In this document: in pieces, positions 54,461-64,000 of the stretch
Layout of the letters: each line of letters opens with the position of its first letter
How positions within the stretch are numbered: position 1 is the stretch's first letter
Made by a program: the position numbers and the translations under genes
The notes under the pieces: model-generated
The model's database searches: none
What the model was told of the DNA's origin: nothing
The model's input: the letters and a program-made list of their open reading frames with translations, nothing else
NCBI GenBank assembly: GCA_014607495.2
Contig: CP053149.1
Span: 496,001-560,000, forward strand
Reading direction: 5' to 3'
From: Carposina sasakii
Lineage: Eukaryota > Arthropoda > Insecta > Lepidoptera > Carposinidae
DNA: 64,000 bases

Positions 54461-55224
54461 TATTTCGTTATTGCTATGCCTGCTTATCATATGATTTTAC
54501 GTCGTGTCGTGTTTAGTTACTAAACAAAGACAAATACAACGCTATTATTAAAAATAGCGTTAATCCGATTATTTAAACCTACATTAAAAGAAAATTAAAT
54601 ATTTTTATTTTGATAATAATTTATTTTGCACGCAGGAAATCTAACAATTCCAGTTAAGTAGTTCAGGTGTGAGTCCAATATAACAAGATCAAGAACAAAC
54701 CAAATACAGCTAAAAAAGTTGTTTCTTACTCTATCTTACTTCATGCTTTATGCTCCGTAGAATATTGACCGTTTAGAGTGGACCGTTCGACATGGTTTAG
54801 CACCAAAGTCTATTTGGGACCGATTGGAATAGCAATCTTTTATATAAAAATTACCGATCGCTACTCTTCAAACCTCCATATTAATTACAAACGGACATCA
54901 ATTCCGAATAACTGAATATTCGTACATCCCTTAATCCTTTTGAATAGGACTACGTTAATATTTCACCGGAATTCGGGAAAGCTACTCAATAAATTAACTC
55001 TGGCCTAGGATTATATGAGGCTTAAAATTTATCCGGGATCGGCGAAGTTATTGGATGAGATTTGAAATGTCAGAATTTTACAAGCCCTCCTCGCTAGATT
55101 AGATGACGTATTACTGAGATAAAACTATTGGCGAAGAGTAATGGACTACATGGGCTGTTTGGAGATAGTATTACATGTGGAAGGGGTAGGTATCGTTAAA
55201 GGCAGGGAGGTGAGCAGCTGCGTC
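54461..55224. other. No recognised feature
   Basis: AT-rich spacer. Confidence 0.4.
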
Positions 55225-55340
55225 AGCCGTGTTGACAACATAGTCAAATCACACTGCGGTCACCAAACCGCCTGCCCAGCTTGGTGACTATATCTCTCTA
55301 AGCCTTGTAAAGTGCCATGGGGAAAGAAAACGTCCAATAG
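55225..55340. repeat. Degenerate RTE-related fragment
   Basis: ATCACACTGCGGTCACCAAA, CCGCCTGCCCAGCTTGGTGA resembles, inverted, 63800-63850. Weakly conserved. Confidence 0.5.
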
Positions 55341-57250
55341 TATACTGCAAATAGGGTGATGTTTATATGTATAAAATATATGTGCAATTAGAATAACGCA
55401 ATATTACAGCTAAGCTTTTTCTGAACCAAAGGACCTAGTTTCAAATCCCGATCACATCAAATATTAACGATGATATTGTTCTGGTGGTTTACAGTCTTGG
55501 TTGGTTCTATATTTATTTATATACTATTGCTTAGTAACAAAAACATAACTTAGGGATTCTAGTATTGGGATGTATTTATTATATTACATGGATGTGTACA
55601 TTATTGACATTGATGTATGGCTGTATTAAGCAGAAAATAATACTAGAAATAAGGGAAAGCATCAGGTGGCAACATTGAACCCTTTTCCCAGCACTCATCG
55701 GTCGCACTCAATAAATTGAAAACATATACCCAATAACGCAGACAATAGATGGAATATTGCAATAGATATCAACCATCGAAGGAATTTGAGTGCGTCATAG
55801 TTTGATGGATGATCCCAATGTATCACAGGACATGGCATGTGAATTCCATTGATCAAATGTTGCTGTTGTAAAAACTATTACATTTATTGCTGACAATGTA
55901 ATAATATTATACAAAGTATACTTGCTCTTTGCTTATAATAGACACACGAACATTATTCGTTGAATAAAAAAAACTTATTTTCCATCATGGGTATTATTTT
56001 TTACTTAAAAAGTAAATTAAGTATTCACGCCAACCAAGATACTCATCAACAATCGAATCAAACGAGCCCAAACTCGATGGGGTTTCGTCGTTTAAATACA
56101 AACTTCCTATGGCCACCTTCCAGCTCCATCATCAGATCAGCTCTGTGTCATAATAATATTGCATTGTCATCCGATTTATAAATGCATGCAAAACTTCGGC
56201 TCAATCGGAAACCGGTAAGTGGATCAAATTTAACTTGCAAGATTTGGTTTCAGACAACGGGACAGGTGAAACTAAATAAAAGCTTCTAAAAAGAGCTTAT
56301 GTAAGTATCTACGCGAGCAATACGAGAGGACGTCTAGCTCGTCAGCCTAATTATGTATAAATTAATTAGTAAAAGACAGAATCTCCGAGATATTCCCCAT
56401 CGGATGAAAACAGACGTAGGAATAATAGCATAATTAATTAATTGAGTAGCTCCGTTCACAGTCTTGGAAATCTGATTATTCACATAATTCATATTACAGG
56501 CCCATAATTCGCGGGTTTATTTTATTAAAGTATGTAACAAAGGGATTTTCAACCGAATTATCCTGTTATCCGACCGATTCATAATCAACGAGGCGGTAAA
56601 AATCAAAATTGTAACGTAACAAAGCCAGTCACTAAAACAATCGCGATAAAAGTGAAAAATGATTTGCGTAATCGCGAAACTCTAAAAAAGAAAAAAAAGC
56701 GCGCCACCAACACGAAAATAATTCGCGGTGGAAATAATTCGCGACGAAACGTCAAGGGGCAAACATGAACGAAATTAAGTGTCAGGAGCAGTACATAAAT
56801 CTTATCAGGGGCACACGCTCTGTGATTTTAAACAATCATATAGCTTGAAGTACCGACAAAAGAACGCTGGTATAGAACATGAGTTATGAAGCTACTGGAT
56901 CCTGCTGGATTTTTGATGTATAGCACAGAATACTGGAATTTCATTTGGGTTCGTCACTTCATGTAGGTACATAAAAATAATCCCTACGATAAGCGCTTCA
57001 TCAAAAATTCATAGATAGACTGCTCAAATTACTATAATTTTTTCGCTTTTCTAAAAGGTCTTGACGGATATGCCGCATATTCTAGTTTCCGATTTTTAGA
57101 ATTAATATCTGGATTAATTAATTAATATTAGGTCATTAATTAATTTGTAAAAGAAATACTTATTCTTGCTCAACTTAAGTTATATAATAAGGATTCTATA
57201 TGGGTTTCTTTACTTTATTTAAGTTGTGAAACCGAACTCCTTAATCTAAA
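55341..57250. other. No recognised feature (1.9 kb)
   Basis: Frame 55960-56181 does not resemble a known family. A weak S1-like B-box block at about 55440 (TTTCAAATCCCGATCACATC) may be an old SINE. Confidence 0.4.
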
Positions 57251-57805
57251 TCCTAACTAATATAATAAATACGAAAGTAAGTTTGTTTACATATACAGGG
57301 TGTTTTTTTGTGGCCACCTTTAACGAAGGGTACGTACTCTATACATGAAATAAAGTAAGTTTATGCCAAAAAAATGCTGGGAAAAAAAATATTTTTTTTT
57401 GAAAAAATTTTATAAATTCCTTGATCGTGCGAAATTTATAGGGTCTAGTGTTTATGTTAGTTTTTTTATAGACAGATATTAATTATTTTTCGTGAAAAAA
57501 TCCTGCTACGCGCGTCTATGTGCATTTATGCTGAAAAGCGCAGTCTATTTACTCAACTTTGGATCCTAATATTTTGGAAAGCAGACACTTCCCAGGTATA
57601 CTTCCATGGAGAAAAATGATCGTGATGATGAGGAGATTCCGTAGTTTTCGGGAACGTTGACGACCAAAAATCACCCTTTAGTTACCACAGTTTATTTACT
57701 CCACCAGCCTTCTAGAATATTACAATTTAAATTGCGAGTAAGAAGAAGGATATAACTAGGCTACATTCTGTAGTCCACGCGTACGAAGTCGCGGACAACA
57801 GCTAG
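57251..57805 (+). mobile_element. Helitron-like element, type 2, carrying a MITE
   Basis: Starts TCCTAACTAATATAATAAAT after A and ends GCGGACAACAGCTAG before T. A family A MITE lies inside at 57294-57680, so the Helitron is older. Confidence 0.85.
57294..57680. mobile_element. MITE family A, copy inside a Helitron
   Basis: Starts TACAGGGTGTTTTTTTGTGG and ends AAAAATCACCCTTTA. Confidence 0.9.
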
Positions 57806-58940
57806 TATGAGTACAAGATAATTTTTAAAGAAATTAAATCCTTGCTTACAACAACGTTCCAGTTTCCTCACGAGGAGCTCATACAGCATAAAAATGCCAG
57901 TGAGCAAAACAGCTGCATTTTCAACTCCGCACTAAAATCATACCACATGAGCGTTCGAATTTATAACGCGTTAAAATTACACTGTAGGAAAAATATTTTG
58001 ACGTTTTCGCTACTAGAGGCATGCAAATGACGGATTTACAATATAATGCTGATGTTGCCGTTAATGTGTTATTTTATGATATTCTGGGTATTCAAATTGC
58101 TATCGGCTTTTATCGAGTCATATTACTAAGGATTTTGCATTATGGACGGCCTACAGAGTAATATTATATGCCTGCAAATTCGTTCGCGTTAATGTATATG
58201 GCTATAGGTTATTCTGAGATGAGATATATACTTGATACTTACATTCACGCACTCGTACTTATGTGAGAAATGTTTACTAGTAGTAAAATAGCCACGCAAT
58301 ACAGGCACATATTACGTCTCCGTGGAAGTTTGTGATATTATATTACTAGAGTCTTAGATCGAGGTTCAATTACATATATACGCACGGCTGTGTTCTGAGA
58401 ATGAGATAACTAAGGTAAAGTTAAAAGCTCAAGATAAAGCCCCTGTGCTCCTGAGTCAACTCTTGAAGGAGATCCATTTTAGTGCAGCCCCACATCAGCA
58501 CATAACAGTCTGATATTTAGAAGCAGCATTGACACATACATTTTTAACGCTGTGTTTCATTACCTCATCGAATCCGCATACCACCACAATTACGTTACCC
58601 CGAAACCAAAAAGAATGCGCATAAAATGCAAATTCCAGGTCTCAGTTATGCCAAAAATTACGGTGCGGTTACAACGAAGGTTGCATGTCGGTCGGCGGTT
58701 ACGGCGATACGGCGGCTAACTGTTTCGAATTGCCGCCTTGGACATCCGCTGCGGCTGCTGTCATTACCAGTAAAGTTGCGGAATGCGGGTTCTATATCAT
58801 TTGTAGTCGGTGGTGCGAAATGTGTTTGGCTATGACGGGCTTTAGACACTTTTGATGCTAGTAAAATACCGTGTCTAATGGTCGACGTAGTTTATCGAAT
58901 CGATACCGTCGTCTGAAGGCAGCATTGGCTATCACCTAAA
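57806..58940. other. No recognised feature
   Basis: Frames 57842-58030 and 58626-58849 lack known motifs. Confidence 0.4.
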
Positions 58941-59452
58941 TCCTATTTAACTAATATTGTAGATGCGAAAGTAGGTTTGTTACATCTTCCCGCTTTATTT
59001 ACTCACCAATATTCTTAAAGTTTTGCAATCAAAATATATGTGTATACAGGGTGTAAAAAGACAACGTTGTTTTTTTAATACCTCGTATTATTTACGATCA
59101 TCTTTTTCTATGGAACCAACCAAAATGTCATTTTATTGCAAGCAATGTATTCATTTGATGTGCTAATTACAAATGTACCTATATAACTAACCTTTTGACA
59201 TTTAACATGGTTTTGAAAAAATGTTTGTTAACCGATTCCATATGGATTTATGTAAATAAAATGCTAATAGTAATGTAACTTTAGACCTTAATATCTTCGA
59301 AACCCGTGGTTTTCCAGGGGTGCTTCCATAAAAGAAAATTATCGTGATGTTACAAAGAATACGAGGTATTAAAAAAACAACGATGTCTTTTTACACACAG
59401 TTGGGAATACGTAGAAGGATTCCACGCAGACGAAGTCGAGAACAACAGCTAG
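58941..59452 (+). mobile_element. Helitron-like element, type 2, carrying a MITE
   Basis: Starts TCCTATTTAACTAATATTGT after A; ends GACGAAGTCGAGAACAACAG plus CTAG before T. The insertion is 59045-59396. Confidence 0.8.
59045..59396. mobile_element. MITE family E: 39-bp TIRs, TACAGGGTG start
   Basis: GTGTAAAAAGACAACGTTGT through CCTCGTATT (59051-59089) is mirrored at 59358-59396 with one or two changes. TATACAGG precedes it. Internal CTTTAGACCTTAATATCTTC resembles family A's CTTTGGACCCTAATATTTTG, so E and A are probably related. Confidence 0.8.
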
Positions 59453-59628
59453 TCCTGTATATTTTAGTGGTCATCTTTGACAGCACTTGGACGAGGGATG
59501 GTAGATTTAATCGGAAAGTGTCCGGTAAAAACTGCTATCAGTATAAATGTAACATGTCGATTATTTGCCACTGCATAAAACTTTCAGTATAACTTTCTAA
59601 ATTATCTACCTCAAGTGTAATTAAGGAA
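59453..59628. other. No recognised feature
   Basis: Short spacer. Confidence 0.4.
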
Positions 59629-59730
59629 AAACATATCGTAATAGCACATTATTATTATTGGAAACATATCGTAATAGCACATTATTATTATTGGAAACAT
59701 ATCGTAATAGAACATTATTATTATTGGAAA
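59629..59730. repeat. Minisatellite, 3 x 33 bp
   Basis: Unit AAACATATCGTAATAGCACA plus TTATTATTATTGG repeated three times with one change in the third copy. The unit is a multiple of three, so a minus frame carries three 11-residue repeats, but that frame shows no other sign of coding. Confidence 0.95.
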
Positions 59731-61200
59731 CCAGTCTTTATTATACCAAGTTATTACTTTTATTGAAACTTTTAATGTAACTCGGTTCATGGAATCGTGA
59801 AAATTATTTTGTAAGTAGTGTTTAGTTCTCTGGTTGTCGGTAATTGAACTCCGAGCTCCCACCCCTACTGGCTCACCTCCTTCTAAGACTTCGTAACCTT
59901 TGGACGAACTCGATGAAAATTAGTGAACTATTCTTCATCTTGACATGAAACTTACGGTGACACATAAAATTGACAAAGTGTCGAATAGGACTAGTAGAAA
60001 TTCAATAGATGTATAATAAAAAGTGTATGTCAGGAGTGAGGCTCTACTTTATTATTTAATAGTCAGATAGCCTATATGAAAGATAAATTTGATCCAGTCT
60101 TTTTTTATCTTGACACAACGTCAACTTTATCGTATAGATACTGTACGGTGCAAGCTACGTACTAAGTTTAGCTACACTTCGCTGTTTTTCATTTAAAGTA
60201 TTTTTAAAGTAGTTTCACGTCTTCAGATTTATGATTTCAAGTTCCCAGCAAATGTGAGCTTTCCTTTGAATCAATTTTTAAATCGTGTAATAATTTTATG
60301 TCATTACCCTGAACGCTAGCAGGGTAATGATTTATAACTGTTACTTTAGTCTGATTGTTAGAAATTTTATAGCATTTCTTTTATTTTATGAACGTCTTTT
60401 TATAATGCAAGGAGTTTTCCTAGTTTTAATAGATTTTCTGCACTTTAATGTAATTTATGCAACATTAAGTTTTATTGGATTTATAATATATAAAGTGTTA
60501 TAACATAAAATTATTAGTAGGTAATATTTGTAGAAAATTGACCAATTAATTAGTACATACAATTTCATCGACATCATCGGCTCCGTCAGTTCACTTACCT
60601 GTAAAGAAGAAAATGTTTGATTAATAAAAAAACATTAAATTGATAATTTGTCCACGCTTATTCACTACTAACATTAAGTATTCTATGGCATAGATACAAG
60701 TTATAAATTCAAAAATCTATTAAACTATTTTGTACACTTTTTTGTTAAGTAACATGTCTAGCTTATAGAACTATATGACACAATAGGTACAATTTGCGGA
60801 CAAAGAAGTAGGTAGAGCAGACATAAAGTACATAATAACGTATCAGGTCCTCATAAAACAATTTACGCATTTTCAGACAGATATCACTTAATAGTATCAT
60901 ATTATCAAAGGCAATAAAAAAAACATTCACAGCTATAGAACAAAAATATCGGATATTCCAAGTGACCTTGTTCCTACCATTAATCACTCTACCCTCCACT
61001 AGAACAACGGGAAAAAATCAAATATTATACCATTTGCTTTAATGGTCGAGTAGCACGAAGGATGGATATAGGAGAGGTGGCTACATAACAATAGTTCAGA
61101 GAAAAAATAATGTACCTATCACCATTGAACTTATCTGGGCGCAATTTTTTTTAAATCCTGTATTTTTTAAATGTTGCTATCATTAAATAAGCGAACTTGA
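59731..61200. other. No recognised feature (1.5 kb)
   Basis: AT-rich. Frame 60763-60999 is unrecognised. Confidence 0.4.
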
Positions 61201-61384
61201 CTATTGTGGGCCTGAAAAAATCTAAATGGGAAAAATTCGCAATTTCCCTGTGAAAATTTTCGCTTTACAATCTTGGTAAGTCACCCAGCACATCAATATT
61301 ATCTGGCCGCCGCTTACACCCTGTATGTTTTTTTGCGATATGGACACTGAATTGGCGTCTATTATAATATAGGTATACATTTAT

Positions 61385-61626
61385 ATATTTATTTATTTTT
61401 ATTCACACACTTCGAACACATTGACCTAGTCCCACAATAAGATCCGTAAGGTCTTGTGTCGTGGGTACTAACAACGGTATATGAATACACAGATAATTAT
61501 AGAAACATCCATGACTCAGAAACAAACATCGATATTCATCATATCAATGTTTGCACCTATCGGGATTCGAACCCAGGACCTATGGCGTCGCAGGCAGGGT
61601 CACTAACCACTACACCAGTCATCGAT
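61385..61626 (-). mobile_element. SINE S1, complete copy
   Basis: The reverse starts ATGACTGGTGTAGTGGTTAG (A box), continues CTGCCTGCGACGCCATAGGT and GGGTTCGAATCCCGATAGGT (B box), and ends in TTAC-rich body and AAATAAATA tail. It is the best-preserved tRNA head in the window. Confidence 0.9.
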
Positions 61627-61899
61627 TTAGTATCTCCTCGTAGTCCTTCCTCCACAATAGCGATATTTCTCTCGCGCCCCCTGCCGGCGTATTGTACGAT
61701 GTTTACCGTGATCGCTCAATGTTACCGCGTTTTCGTAAACAAAATTAACATTATTTACCTTTTTATTAGATTTTTCTATTGTTTTTGCTGTAATAATCAT
61801 AATAAAGTCACAAAATTGTTTGTTGTAAATGGAATGTTTGTGCATGTTTGTTTTGGTTAAAAAAATATTTTTAAGTTGTCTAAAGGTATCTAAGGCATC
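61627..61899. other. No recognised feature
   Basis: Short spacer; a CGCGCCCCCTGCCGGCG patch at about 61673-61689 is GC-rich. Confidence 0.4.
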
Positions 61900-62031
61900 T
61901 AGACGAAGTAAACTAGTTTTTTTCCTGAAAACATAAAAAAAATGTCGGGAAATGTATGAATTTTCCTGCGAAAATTTTCCGACTCAGAATCATGGTATCA
62001 ATATTTGTCTGGCTGTCACAAACACCCTGTA

Positions 62032-62760
62032 TAATCATGCTCATTACGTTAGCATACCTGCAAAAAGTGGGCCCGGGAACCCACAGAAGGGGGGATATAA
62101 TTAATTATCTGTGGTGACATAAGTGTGCCTGGTGGGACGTAATTAGCGACCCGTCCAACCAATCACATTGAGTACTTTTAATTAGCACGTTGAATGAAAA
62201 CGCTTTAACAGGTTAATGAAGAATTTTGATGAATGACATCATTGAATGAAGAATAAAATTAGGTTTTCATAAAATGTGCTACTAGTAAACGTAATAACTG
62301 TTGAATATTTAACTTCAATTTTATGTAATTACCATAAAGATTGACTTTGATTGTATCAAATTATGACAATAGACACTCAGCTATAAATATTAGAGCTATA
62401 GAAATTATATTTACCGTACCATATTTTGAATTCCCCTATTTGATTCAGTACATTCTAGTAATAAATTTCATATAAAGGCAGTTGTAAAACTTGTTACTCT
62501 ACATCAAAAGGGTTTCAAGAAACCCCATTTGTATGATATACCTCCATCCAGATAAAATGAATATAAACGTAAAACTGTACTATCATTCAAAGAGAATGAC
62601 CATCTAAACCTCAAAACGCCATTTGGAGACAATAAAAAAAATGTGAAAACCTCTCGACGGAGATATGTTAGAGTTATTTTCCTCTTACGCTGAGGAAATC
62701 GTGAAATTAACGTTCCGCTGACACGTTACTATCATTATTAACACAAGGCCGTCACATATA
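62032..62760. other. No recognised feature
   Basis: AT-rich spacer. Confidence 0.4.
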
Positions 62761-63213
62761 AAGCCTCGGGCACACCGAATGAGTATGCGTAGACGTACTA
62801 AGCGTAGAAGAACGCGTAGACGTGCACGTACCACGAGTTGTAATGTATGGAACTGTACACTCGTAGGCTCGGGCACACCGGATGCGTATGCGTAGATGTA
62901 AGCGTGACGGCAAGCGGTGTGTCCTGTCGTAGGGTAAAGACACAGTGACTGCAATTCGACTGCAAGTAGAATGCACGTTCCGTGTAACTGAACACCAATT
63001 GCAATCAAACGCAGTTTAACGTGCAGTGGGCTTCAGTTTAATTACAGTCATGTCAACTGCATCGGAACTGCAATTTTGCAGTCGACTTTCAGTTAATTTG
63101 CAGTCCGTGTGTCTTTACCCTTATGCAGTCCCATACATTACAACTAGTGGGAAGTACGTGCACGTCTACGCTTACGTGTACGCATACGTATCCGATGTGC
63201 TCTTAAGGCTTTA
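62761..63213. mobile_element. ACGT-rich palindromic element D2 with nested insertion
   Basis: Left part TCGGGCACACCG and TATGCGTAGACGTA occurs twice (62761-62865 and 62871-62930). The right part GTGCACGTCTACGCTTACGT to TCCGATGTGCTC is its mirror. The nested element at 62931-63121 interrupts it. Same family as 21615-21944. Confidence 0.75.
62931..63121. mobile_element. 191-bp MITE with 13-bp TIRs and ACTGCA motifs
   Basis: Perfect ends AGGGTAAAGACAC and GTGTCTTTACCCT. Both subterminal regions carry repeated ACTGCA-type motifs. It interrupts element D2. No clear target duplication, so superfamily is open. Confidence 0.7.
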
Positions 63214-63721
63214 AAGAGCCATTCATCTGGCCTGCACCCTTAAACGGCCCGACACGGAGGCTCTTCAAGAACAATATACATTGTCTGTCTCCTAGTAGCT
63301 ACAAGAGCTTGCACGCTCACACAGCCAGCAATAGAGCTTGTTTAAAACAATATCGTTGTAATTTAGGGTAACTACCGTCGGGCGAGGCATTGAAGTGGGA
63401 ATATCCCTTGTGGCGCTCACCATTGCTGGTTTGTGTAAGGTGTTTTGAAAGTTCGCTTTACAAAATAAGCAGTGTATGTGGTATATGTGTGTGTATACGA
63501 GTTTGTTGTTAACCCTTTGGCAGTTTTGAAGGAACAACGTCTCATTTTGTGGCGTACGTAGGTAGTAATAGCTGCTTGTTTTAAAAAGTTTTATAAAAGG
63601 TTATTTTCGTGTATTACATACTGTAAGTAACTTTATATTATTTTATATTAGGTATTACAATAAACTTCAGTAGAGTTAACAGAAGTAACCTTGCGATGAG
63701 TGGTATATTTATACATCTTCT
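63214..63721. other. No recognised feature
   Basis: An 81-codon minus frame (63292-63537) is unrecognised. Confidence 0.4.
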
Positions 63722-63890
63722 TCTTCAGCCTATTGCAGTCCACTGCTGGACGTAGGCCTCCCTTAGGACATGAGGCTACTGCCACAAGAGGGTTTTGCCC
63801 ATAGTCACCACGCTGGGCAGGCGGGTTGGTGACCGCAGTGTGATTTTCGGACTATGTTGTCAGTACGGGAGGCGCTGCTGCCCACCTCCT
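63722..63890 (-). mobile_element. RTE LINE 3' end fragment
   Basis: CAGCCTATTGCAGTCCACTG and GGACGTAGGCCTCCCTTAGG, then TTTTGCCCATAGTCACCACG. The reverse ends in the RTE ORF2 terminus. Confidence 0.75.
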
Positions 63891-64000
63891 GGAGACCCTA
63901 AACGCCTCGTACGATACCCACGGGTAGGTACTTACTTCAAAATCATTTTGGATACTCGAAAGGTATCATTTATTTGTAAATATGTATGTATTGACTGACA

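Larger units (their letters stand above)
61208..62031 (-). mobile_element. MITE family C remnants around a SINE S1
   Basis: 61208-61325 has the family's AATTTCCCTGTGAAAATTTT and a CACCCTGTA end. 61900-62031 has GAATTTTCCTGCGAAAATTT and a CTGGCTGTCACAAACACCCT end. Both read like right ends in the same orientation, so this may be two copies, not one split copy. Confidence 0.65.

Noticed and set aside
59629..59730. CRISPR-like array
   Set aside because: Three direct units with no unique spacers, in a eukaryotic context.

Overview
The window looks like gene-poor, repeat-dense nuclear DNA of an insect, most probably a moth or butterfly (Lepidoptera). The evidence is AT-rich sequence, many short Helitron-like elements with TC...CTAG ends, RTE-type LINE fragments with ATC or GTAT tails, several tRNA-headed SINE families, MITEs with TA-CAGGGTG ends, and one env-carrying BEL/Pao LTR retroelement. 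I found no host protein-coding gene, no free-standing tRNA or rRNA gene and no CRISPR array. The species call is inference.

Layout. 1-10529: MITEs, a 672-bp DNA transposon with a perfect 8-bp target duplication (4638-5309), a LINE 3' end on the minus strand broken by a SINE (5467-6740), a MITE carrying a SINE (7283-7975), and an RTE ORF2 C-terminus (9783-9999). 10530-18827: a BEL/Pao retroelement on the minus strand, with gag (17008-18414), then a single in-frame TAA, then a 2040-codon pol-env frame (10879-17001) holding protease, RT, RNase H, integrase and a membrane-fusion-type envelope. Its 3' LTR is about 228 bp; its 5' LTR is cut to 42 nt; CTTGT flanks both sides. 18828-31487: Helitrons, RTE fragments, a CACTA-like MITE inside an RTE copy, an ACGT-rich palindromic element, an (AT)39 tract, and an unexplained perfect 30-nt inverted repeat (19610-19950). 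31488-46000: a 433-bp foldback, a CR1/Jockey-like LINE with RT motifs but frame breaks (36340-37816), and more MITEs and SINEs, several nested. 46430-50340: a LINE C-terminus, an orphan ORF with a DDGKRPDG motif that may be endonuclease-like, and an internally deleted piggyBac-like transposase gene with a plausible intron. 50340-64000: mostly anonymous sequence with nested Helitron/MITE insertions, a 33-bp minisatellite and a second ACGT-rich palindromic element.

How the parts relate. Only the BEL/Pao element still has a near-complete protein set, and it is interrupted by one stop and has lost most of its 5' LTR. The short elements look non-autonomous and dependent on others. The 250-nt SINE-like repeats share their 3' terminus with the RTE LINE fragments, which suggests they use RTE reverse transcriptase. 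Four unrelated MITE bodies share CAGGGTG ends next to TA, which suggests one common transposase. Nested insertions give a relative order of events.
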